A stretch of 64,000 bases of DNA, taken from contig NC_135549.1 in NCBI RefSeq assembly GCF_964340395.1, positions 8,501,842 through 8,565,841 on the forward strand, given 5' to 3'. Positions 53,301-64,000 of the stretch are shown in pieces. The notes under the pieces were generated by a model. The model was not told the DNA's origin, did not search any database, and saw nothing but the letters and a program-made list of their open reading frames with translations. The stretch comes from Glandiceps talaboti. Taxonomy: Eukaryota > Hemichordata > Enteropneusta > Spengelidae. The translations under genes were made by a program, and so were the position numbers. Position 1 is the stretch's first letter. The number at the start of each line of letters is the position of its first letter.

Positions 53301-53477
53301 CACAGTAAAAGTGGCTGTTGAGGACATACTGCAAAGCATGCTACAAGGGATATACATTGGTCACATAGGGGTTAATATACAATAAACCTGAACGATTCAG
53401 ATATCTTACTCACCTAAAGCCTCTCCAAATAATAGAATCAAACAAAATACTAGAAATATCATCTTTTTGATTGGCAT
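21167..53477 (-). CDS. Gene B: giant single-pass cadherin, about 33 EC repeats (29 coding exons, complete)
   Basis: Predicted calcium-dependent adhesion or recognition protein at the plasma membrane. Coding exons in minus-strand order: 53477-53414, 48505-48315, 47088-46700, 46356-46145, 45866-45633, 45113-44875, 43939-43774, 42911-42325, 42002-41906, 41666-41407, 40828-40717, 40136-39882, 39220-38987, 38407-38246, 37211-36438, 36289-35974, 35565-35459, 34638-32587, 32317-32195, 31678-29014, 28312-28059, 26684-25373, 25069-24924, 24749-24578, 23877-23675, 23346-23288, 22941-22872, 22172-22149, 21315-21167. All junctions are GT-AG and keep phase; total 11,628 bp, about 3,875 residues. Layout: signal peptide (1-21), about 33 EC repeats to about 3530, membrane-adjacent domain (about 3530-3650), TM helix (about 3674-3698), cytoplasmic tail. 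No EGF or LamG domain is seen, so it is unlike Fat; size resembles Fat, Dachsous or cadherin-23 class proteins. Model inferred by eye; small alternative splice choices remain possible. Confidence 0.9.
22149..22172 (-). CDS. Gene B exon 28: 24-bp microexon, optional, with in-frame stop if read through
   Basis: Phase-1 symmetrical 24-bp exon encoding GDGKLPNV, after a good acceptor (TATTTTTACAG). Its donor is the weak GTGAAT. If not spliced, reading continues two codons to a TAA (22141-22143), giving a tail ending PNVSE. Exon skipping also keeps frame. The same arrangement is present in gene A (57257-57280). Confidence 0.68.
22872..22941 (-). CDS. Gene B exon 27: short tail exon
   Basis: Residues 3796-3818: [20 protein letters not shown] then GVQ. 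The gene A counterpart (58360-58381) is only 22 bp; both end in GVQ and a G of a split codon, so the 70-bp form carries a 48-bp (16-residue) difference. Donor GTGATA. Confidence 0.8.
23288..23346 (-). CDS. Gene B exon 26: conserved tail block
   Basis: Residues 3776-3795: [20 protein letters not shown]. Closely similar to 59150-59214 of gene A, which is two codons longer. Donor GTAAGT, phase 0 out. Confidence 0.88.
23675..23877 (-). CDS. Gene B exon 25: cysteine-rich cytoplasmic segment
   Basis: Residues 3708-3775. Two tandem copies of a 16-residue [16 protein letters not shown] unit, then [11 protein letters not shown], a proline/lysine stretch [11 protein letters not shown] and the conserved NRHGWGDNG. 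Ten cysteines. The DNA unit is a 48-bp tandem duplication (23773-23820 and 23821-23868, two mismatches). Acceptor ATAATAG is less typical but gives the right phase. Confidence 0.82.
24578..24749 (-). CDS. Gene B exon 24: transmembrane exon
   Basis: Residues 3651-3707. [12 protein letters not shown] stalk, then a hydrophobic stretch of about 25 residues ([20 protein letters not shown] and on to ALLY), then RCCCSSGIG. The basic and cysteine-rich end marks the cytoplasmic face and possible S-acylation sites. Donor GTAAGT. Confidence 0.93.
24924..25069 (-). CDS. Gene B exon 23: rest of membrane-adjacent domain
   Basis: Residues 3602-3650: [33 protein letters not shown]. Identical length (146 bp) and phases to 61745-61890. 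Together with the end of exon 22 it forms an extracellular domain of about 120 residues with a strand-helix-strand appearance. Confidence 0.92.
25373..26684 (-). CDS. Gene B exon 22: EC30-EC33 and start of membrane-adjacent domain
   Basis: Residues 3165-3601. EC30 ends in a non-canonical linker (EPLEGVPMV), followed by linkers DQNDNAPLF and DVNDNEPVF. The last EC ends [10 protein letters not shown], and from there a non-cadherin segment begins ([32 protein letters not shown]). Same 1,312 bp length as the gene A counterpart at 62292-63603, with most residues conserved. Confidence 0.95.
27185..27230. repeat. (CA)n microsatellite
   Basis: 23 CA units in gene B intron 21. Confidence 0.96.
27916..27988. 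repeat. (ACT)n microsatellite
   Basis: About 24 ACT units in gene B intron 21. Confidence 0.96.
28059..28312 (-). CDS. Gene B exon 21: EC29 end and EC30 start
   Basis: Residues 3080-3164. [17 protein letters not shown], linker [10 protein letters not shown], then YDRDD and the strand ending IISGNDG. Joins [13 protein letters not shown] of exon 22. Confidence 0.92.
29014..31678 (-). CDS. Gene B exon 20: EC21 to EC29 (about 8 repeats, 2,665 bp)
   Basis: Residues 2192-3079. Longest exon. Linkers in order: [77 protein letters not shown] or related strand motifs and SGNDGG-type hairpins recur about every 105 residues. Ends LDREEIP at a GTAATC donor. Confidence 0.96.
32195..32317 (-). CDS. Gene B exon 19: EC21 start
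   Basis: Residues 2151-2191. ENEFRPHF linker, [20 protein letters not shown], ends LGKDG at a GTGAGT donor; exon 20 completes the GEFTYSI strand. Confidence 0.92.
32587..34638 (-). CDS. Gene B exon 18: EC14 end to EC20 (about 6 repeats, 2,052 bp)
   Basis: Residues 1467-2150. Unusually long exon with linkers [44 protein letters not shown] and DINDENPYC in order. Contains cysteine pairs in EC16 and EC20. The exon ends YVNILG at a GTAAGT donor; the frame runs on into the intron but the join to exon 19 restores the ENEFRPHF linker. Confidence 0.95.
35459..35565 (-). CDS. Gene B exon 17: EC14 part
   Basis: Residues 1431-1466. [20 protein letters not shown] plus [13 protein letters not shown], a complete early-EC segment. 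Phase 2 in, phase 1 out. Confidence 0.9.
35974..36289 (-). CDS. Gene B exon 16: EC13-EC14
   Basis: Residues 1326-1430. Begins with a short DVDVDVDE run, then [29 protein letters not shown] and the linker [16 protein letters not shown] donor leaves two bases of a Ser codon. Confidence 0.92.
36438..37211 (-). CDS. Gene B exon 15: EC10 end, EC11, EC12, EC13 start
   Basis: Residues 1068-1325. Starts [11 protein letters not shown]; linkers [20 protein letters not shown] and PVNEEAPVF; calcium motifs [10 protein letters not shown] and CSDDDAVD. Cysteine pairs occur in EC11 and EC12. Confidence 0.93.
37212..38245 (-). other. Intron 14 of gene B
   Basis: 1,034 bp; the SINE at 37318-37676 is its main content. 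Nothing else recognised. Confidence 0.8.
37318..37676 (+). mobile_element. tRNA-derived SINE in intron 14 of gene B
   Basis: The 5' head has tRNA-like Pol III boxes: an A-box-like segment around 37331-37345 and a B-box-like GGTTTGAGCCC at 37374-37384. A central part (about 37420-37490, with GTCAACCCAGCTGTATAA and GGGTACCTG) resembles the conserved core seen in widespread invertebrate SINEs (from memory, MetaSINE-like). The tail has GAGCGCCTTGAGC and an imperfect complement, then an AT-rich end. Sits antisense to gene B. Confidence 0.75.
38246..38407 (-). CDS. Gene B exon 14: EC10 part
   Basis: Residues 1014-1067. Contains [18 protein letters not shown], the calcium motif of EC10. A second in-frame acceptor 15 bases further in (TTGCAG) could remove five residues. 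Donor GTAAAT. Confidence 0.87.
38987..39220 (-). CDS. Gene B exon 13: EC9 end and EC10 start
   Basis: Residues 936-1013. [29 protein letters not shown], full linker [16 protein letters not shown] donor after LENT. Confidence 0.92.
39882..40136 (-). CDS. Gene B exon 12: EC8-EC9
   Basis: Residues 851-935. [12 protein letters not shown], linker PNNDFVPTL, then EC9 AEDTPVDTE and ASDDDEAP. The donor is the weaker GTCAGG, but phase and the EC pattern across the join fit. Confidence 0.88.
40356..40469. repeat. (CATT)n/(CACT)n array
   Basis: Tetranucleotide array in gene B intron 11. Confidence 0.95.
40717..40828 (-). CDS. Gene B exon 11: EC8 part
   Basis: Residues 814-850. Reads [16 protein letters not shown] with the DPDG calcium motif and a cysteine matching the one in the preceding linker. 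Phase 0 in, phase 1 out. Confidence 0.88.
41407..41666 (-). CDS. Gene B exon 10: EC7 end and EC8 start
   Basis: Residues 727-813. Contains [20 protein letters not shown], and a degenerate linker [11 protein letters not shown], then EC8 [11 protein letters not shown]. The open frame continues into the intron, but a GTAAAT donor after NAP joins perfectly to exon 11. Confidence 0.9.
41906..42002 (-). CDS. Gene B exon 9: EC7 part
   Basis: Residues 695-726. Reads [20 protein letters not shown], the classic EC B-C strand plus calcium motif. Acceptor TTTGCAG, donor GTTAGT. Confidence 0.92.
42325..42911 (-). CDS. Gene B exon 8: EC5-EC6 and EC7 start
   Basis: Residues 499-694. Contains [17 protein letters not shown], the full calcium linker [12 protein letters not shown]6, and a second linker PVNDYDPVF. 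Donor GTAGGT, phase 0. Confidence 0.93.
42912..43773 (-). other. Intron 7 of gene B
   Basis: 862 bp of unremarkable AT-rich sequence; a plus frame at 42976-43233 looks like chance. Confidence 0.75.
43774..43939 (-). CDS. Gene B exon 7: linker and EC5 start
   Basis: Residues 444-498. Starts [11 protein letters not shown], a VNEF-type linker, followed by SEDESVG and QDDDRLEDG. Donor GTAAGT follows LSYN. Confidence 0.9.
44212..44272. repeat. (TATG)n microsatellite next to MITE copy 1
   Basis: About 14 units running directly into the left MITE end. Confidence 0.95.
44273..44696. mobile_element. MITE copy 1 (intron 6 of gene B)
   Basis: 424 bp bounded by about 39-bp terminal inverted repeats starting TGTTACACCCAATC (four mismatches between the ends). 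Flanked by TGTA on both sides, a plausible 4-bp target duplication. Internally it has further inverted motifs (CCCAATTCATGAA, GGCAAAGT types). No ORF. A second copy is at 61006-61422. Confidence 0.88.
44875..45113 (-). CDS. Gene B exon 6: EC4
   Basis: Residues 364-443. Contains ITDRDSGD (DxD calcium motif) and LDYEAV. Ends AIVAVK at a GTAAGT donor in phase 0; the linker continues in exon 7. Confidence 0.92.
45633..45866 (-). CDS. Gene B exon 5: EC3-EC4
   Basis: Residues 286-363. Carries [13 protein letters not shown] of a late EC strand and the linker [11 protein letters not shown] that opens EC4. Phase 1 at both ends; GTGAGT donor. Confidence 0.92.
46023..46190 (-). repeat. Three tandem copies of an exon-end plus splice-donor unit (58-bp period)
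   Basis: The last 44 or so bases of gene B exon 4 and its GTAAGTAGA donor are repeated at 46081-46138 (donor intact) and 46023-46080 (donor degraded). The two extra copies lie in the intron. Confidence 0.9.
46145..46356 (-). CDS. Gene B exon 4: EC2-EC3
   Basis: Residues 215-285. RASDG completes EC2, followed by a degenerate linker ([10 protein letters not shown]) and EC3 ending TYSLSG at a GTAAGT donor. Two further copies of the exon end plus donor lie just downstream in the intron (46023-46138). Confidence 0.9.
46608..46697. repeat. (CT)n microsatellite abutting the exon 3 donor of gene B
   Basis: About 45 CT units; on the coding strand the intron begins GTGAGAGAGA and continues as pure GA repeat. 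Confidence 0.96.
46700..47088 (-). CDS. Gene B exon 3: EC1 end and EC2
   Basis: Residues 86-214. Shows the cadherin LDYEQ strand, the calcium linker IDENDDP, and EC2 with [11 protein letters not shown]. The splice donor GTGAGA at the low end runs straight into a (GA)n microsatellite in the intron. Confidence 0.93.
47089..48314 (-). other. Intron 2 of gene B
   Basis: 1,226 bp; no repeat or exon recognised. Its gene C counterpart, if present, would be more than 13 kb. Confidence 0.75.
48315..48505 (-). CDS. Gene B exon 2: start of EC1
   Basis: Residues about 22-85. Contains the strand pattern TTFSVREN typical of an EC repeat start and two cysteines about 30 residues apart (TPCS and PACEAR). 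Ends KEDDAS at a GTAGGG donor, phase 0. Nearly the same peptide occurs in gene C (13649-13830), with mostly synonymous differences in its second half. Confidence 0.9.
50230..50336. repeat. (CAGA)n array
   Basis: Interrupted by a CACA stretch, in gene B intron 1. Confidence 0.95.
50475..50635 (-). other. Conserved non-coding block in gene B intron 1
   Basis: Counterpart of 15010-15180 in gene C. Lies just to the right of a long (CAGA)n array. The surrounding intron sequence is not obviously alignable, so this block stands out. Confidence 0.55.
51994..52075. repeat. 31-bp tandem repeat
   Basis: Unit GGGTAATTACAATTTACTAT followed by TAATGTCTTA, about 2.5 copies, in gene B intron 1. Confidence 0.85.
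53414..53477 (-). CDS. Gene B exon 1: signal peptide
   Basis: The ATG at 53477-53475 begins MPIKKM followed by a hydrophobic run of Phe, Leu, Val and Ile and a GEALG end, a typical secretory signal. This start is preferred over an in-frame upstream ATG because the hydrophobic core sits directly behind it, it has an A at -3 (AAGATGCC), and the paralogous gene C exon has its ATG at the same place. Donor GTGAGT; leaves 1 base of a split Gly codon. Confidence 0.88.
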
Positions 53478-53636
53478 CTTGAATCTTAAAGCAAGTTCGA
53501 GTGGAGCTCCAAACAACCGAGAGAATGTCCGAGACGATCGAAAAATTAAAACTCCCTTCTTGAGATCGAGAACCTTCTTGTCTGAATGTTGATTATATAT
53601 TGGAACACAAACATGAAGAATCATTGCTTTTGAATC

Positions 53637-53760
53637 TTTTCAAGGTTTTGTGATGACGTCTTTGTTATTTCTTTGATCTTTGTATTTTGCTGAGACTATT
53701 TATGCCCAGACGTGACATCCTTTCACGCATGATCGGGGTAATACTCTCAGTATACAGACG
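53637..53760 (-). promoter_or_regulatory. Probable gene B promoter region, conserved with gene C
   Basis: Two blocks are shared with the gene C upstream region at the same spacing from the ATG: one around GTGATGACGTCTTTGT (53645-53664; contains TGACGTC, a CRE-like site) and one around ATACTCTCAGTA (53741-53752). Between them, reading minus, is a TATA-like CATAAATA (about 53695-53704). No transcription start can be proven from sequence. Confidence 0.5.
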
Positions 53761-54462
53761 GAAAAGACAAACATATATCTAACTCATTCTTTTACTTCGC
53801 TATACCACTATCCGTACGACGTGTACTGCGAATAGGATAGGTGTTGCACCCTTCGAATCTTAAAGGCAATGGTTGCCATGGATTCTCGCATGACCATTAT
53901 TTTTTGTTCCCATATTGTTTGTAATAACAACTAGAGGTGTGGACCATGTACCAACTGTGTTCTGTTCCTTTGTGTTCTCTGTTTCTTTATGGAGCTGTTG
54001 GTAAACTGCGTAATAGTTATAGGTGAGAGGTTATACGATTAGCATTCAGATACCATCAACACAGTCCATACAGCGCTCCATAGTTGTTAAGTCATTTGTC
54101 CAGTTTCAAAAACTTCCAGTGAGTGTGTTTAGTAAATCTTTTCAATTTCGCCGGATTACATACTCTAAAGCATTCTCTCGATTGACGTTCTTAGTAAGCT
54201 TATGGTGCGCTGACTCAGATGATTTGAAATGGGTACGGATTTGGCTGCGAGAGACCAAGCATGACAACAAAAGCTGCCAAAGATGACAGCGCTCCCCATT
54301 CCTCTCATCAACTGTCAAATCAAATCCAGGTATGTCTTGTTGGGATTCTTGTTACTGTTTGATTGATTTCCAGTTGCCAGTTGAAATGAATATAAAATAC
54401 TGGGAAGTTTTAAGATTTGCAAAGTGGAAAAACTAACCGAAATAAGAGAATGGTCGCAAAGT

Positions 54463-54736
54463 ACACTTTTTGTCATAAAACCTTAGCATTTGGGTGTGAG
54501 ACACACACAATCCTTGTTTGAGACACAATGAATCCTGGTCATAAGAGCTTAGCATTTGACGTTTTATGCTACAATTTACTCTATAACAGAACACATCAAA
54601 AGATGCGTTAGTCGGAGGTGACTTCTTCAAAGCATCCTGCTTTACACACTGCTCTTATGACCAGGATTCAGTGTGTCTCAAACAAGAATTGTGTGTCTCA
54701 CACACCCAAATGCTAAGGTTTTATGACAAAAAGTGT
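54463..54736. repeat. Long inverted repeat (86-bp arms, 102-bp loop)
   Basis: Arms 54463-54548 and 54651-54736 are about 95 percent complementary (start ACACTTTTTGTCATAAAACC; end GTCATAAGAGC). Foldback element or degenerate MITE in the A-B intergenic space. A transcript would form a strong hairpin. Confidence 0.9.
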
Positions 54737-54763
54737 AAGAAAGTCTTTAGAGAAATAGCGTGC

Positions 54764-54765
<2 letters not shown>

Positions 54766-54840
<75 letters not shown>
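54766..54840. repeat. (TA)n(TG)n microsatellite
   Basis: About 34 TG units shortly to the right of the long inverted repeat. Confidence 0.96.
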
Positions 54841-54845
<5 letters not shown>

Positions 54846-55870
54846 GACACAAACATTTCTATCTCTGAAGACTTCATGCCCAAAAGAGGAGTTTGCAAAA
54901 TATGCGCAACGCCCATGAAATTCGTCGATCCCTTTATGGATACATGACGAATCTGAACATATATGAATGTACTTTTTTAAAAGTTTAAATTAGATGATTG
55001 TCATGCACATTTGTAGTATGGGTGTGATCATGATCATTTTTTCAATCGACATGTTGCTGAAAATTTTAAACCCAGATTTCATGACAAAGTATGTAAGAAT
55101 CATCATTTACTTTGTCGAACCTCTCTTTAAAAAAGATGATGAAATAGACTCTGTCGATTACAACAATGTGTTTCTTTATTATCATGGATCGTCTGACTGA
55201 TGCCTTTTCAATTGATATACAAGAAGAATTTATTAGTAGTACATTTTGATAAAACGTTTGAAGGAAACGAGGTTGAAAACAACCAATACTATCTATTAAA
55301 TGTCATCTCATGAGGTAGTGTCACGCCACACAATGTCATGACAGCGTTATTTCCATCTTTTTAGTAATCAATCAATAAAATATGTATTTATTGTACCTAT
55401 ATCTATGTCATAATAGTTTATGAAAATATACTTATATACATATACACACGACTCTTTGCTGAAAAGGTTAACTTTTTAATGTGACTTTTAAAGCAGGAAA
55501 TATTTCCTTTGTTAGATGAATACATACAATTCAAGTCATTTGTTTGTTTGTGAAACTGGTTATTACAATGTCTAGATTACTTTGGATTCCGAAATGATGC
55601 ATTCCATTGACACATCGATCAATCAATGAAGTCACCGTCCAATGTACAATAGAGTCCCTTTTGAAGTTGTCTTTTGACCAATAACAGAAGATTACGAAAA
55701 CTACAACTAAAAGCATAAACTTTTAACTTTAAAATGATAACAATGAAAGTTCGAGTGATATAACATGTCCTTAGCATTCCTAACTGTCGACGTCTATTCA
55801 TCACACTGTACTTTGACAATAGCATACATTCAATCACAATCATAAAATTACGTTATTATCGAATTTCTCA

Positions 55871-63603
<7,733 letters not shown>

Positions 63604-64000
63604 CTAAAATGGATAGTAAACACAAGATCACAATTTACTAATAAAAAATCACCACCAATAAAATAAATTCCAGAAAAAAAAGTTTTAAGAAGTTTCACAC
63701 AACTAAAAATATGAAAATAAATTATCGAGAGCATTTGACTAGAACCTCTGGCATTTTTTATTCACTACCACTATTGTTTTTTGTCACTTTTATAGCCTCT
63801 ATATTTCCATGCCTATAATACCTCTATCGTGGTCAGAGATTTGAATTGTTCTATGATTTACTTTATTCATTCTGGAGTTAAGACTCTGCTTCAGTGTTCA
63901 CAATATAATTGACATACTTGATAATAATTGACATACTTGCATAGTAAATAAATTAATTGACATAAATAAAATAATTGACATACTTGCATGTATGCAGCAG
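63604..64000 (-). other. Gene A intron, runs off the window
   Basis: AT-rich, with a short TTGACATACTTG-type repeat near the right edge. The preceding exon, expected to match gene B exon 21, is not visible. Confidence 0.75.

Larger units (their letters stand above)
48506..53413 (-). other. Intron 1 of gene B (4.9 kb)
   Basis: No coding exon recognised. Holds an ATGARATG-rich stretch (about 49455-49518), a (CAGA)n array (50230-50336), the conserved block 50475-50635, and a 31-bp tandem repeat near 51994-52075. Otherwise unremarkable AT-rich DNA. Confidence 0.8.
53478..55870. other. Gene A to gene B intergenic region
   Basis: Contains the gene B upstream region, the 86-bp inverted repeat, a TG array, and an AATAAA on the minus strand (55387-55392), about 480 bases past the gene A stop. 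Confidence 0.6.

Noticed and set aside
21167-53477. Naming gene B as Fat4 or cadherin-23
   Set aside because: EC number is Fat-like, but EGF and LamG domains are missing; the tail does not match cadherin-23. No symbol assigned.

Overview
This is an intron-rich, AT-rich metazoan genomic window. It contains canonical GT-AG introns, decayed LINE, SINE and MITE elements, many microsatellites, and no bacterial-style gene packing. The repeat content and protein family suggest a marine invertebrate (non-vertebrate deuterostome or lophotrochozoan); the species cannot be fixed from the sequence alone.

The window is dominated by a tandem cluster of giant cadherin genes, all on the minus strand. Gene A, of which only the last eight coding exons are visible, runs 63603->55871. 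Gene B is complete: 29 coding exons from the ATG at 53477 to the stop at 21167, with every exon junction in phase, giving about 3,875 residues. Gene C has a signal-peptide exon (18464-18527) and a second exon (13649-13830), both paralogous to exons 1 and 2 of gene B. No further exon of gene C is recognisable down to base 1. The A-to-B and B-to-C gaps are about 2.4 and 2.6 kb.

Gene B encodes a signal peptide, about 33 cadherin (EC) repeats, a membrane-adjacent extracellular domain of about 120 residues, one transmembrane helix, and a cytoplasmic tail of about 177 residues. The tail has a cysteine-rich juxtamembrane block, a conserved HGWG/VYKEYH block, two very short exons, and a charged helical C-terminus. 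There are no EGF or laminin-G domains, so it is not a canonical Fat protein. Gene A repeats this C-terminal layout exon by exon. Its final exon is nearly identical to that of gene B, but its cysteine-rich block is quite different.

Region by region: 1-13.6 kb has no recognisable gene; it holds a decayed non-LTR retrotransposon (about 2.3-3.9 kb) with a (TA)n expansion inside its ORF, a second 3'-end copy (about 7.2-7.36 kb), foldback hairpins and a dispersed repeat. 13.6-18.5 kb is the 5' part of gene C. 18.5-21.2 kb is intergenic and contains a roughly 24-unit TGACATCA minisatellite. 21.2-53.5 kb is gene B, with a tRNA-derived SINE in intron 14 and a MITE in intron 6. 53.5-55.9 kb is intergenic, with an 86-bp-arm inverted repeat. 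55.9-63.6 kb is the 3' end of gene A with a second MITE copy, and 63.6-64 kb is intron of gene A.

The points most worth following up are the giant cadherin family itself, probable gene conversion between A and B, the divergent cysteine-rich tails, the conserved microexons with an alternative stop, and the orphan 5' exons of gene C, which appear to be under purifying selection.
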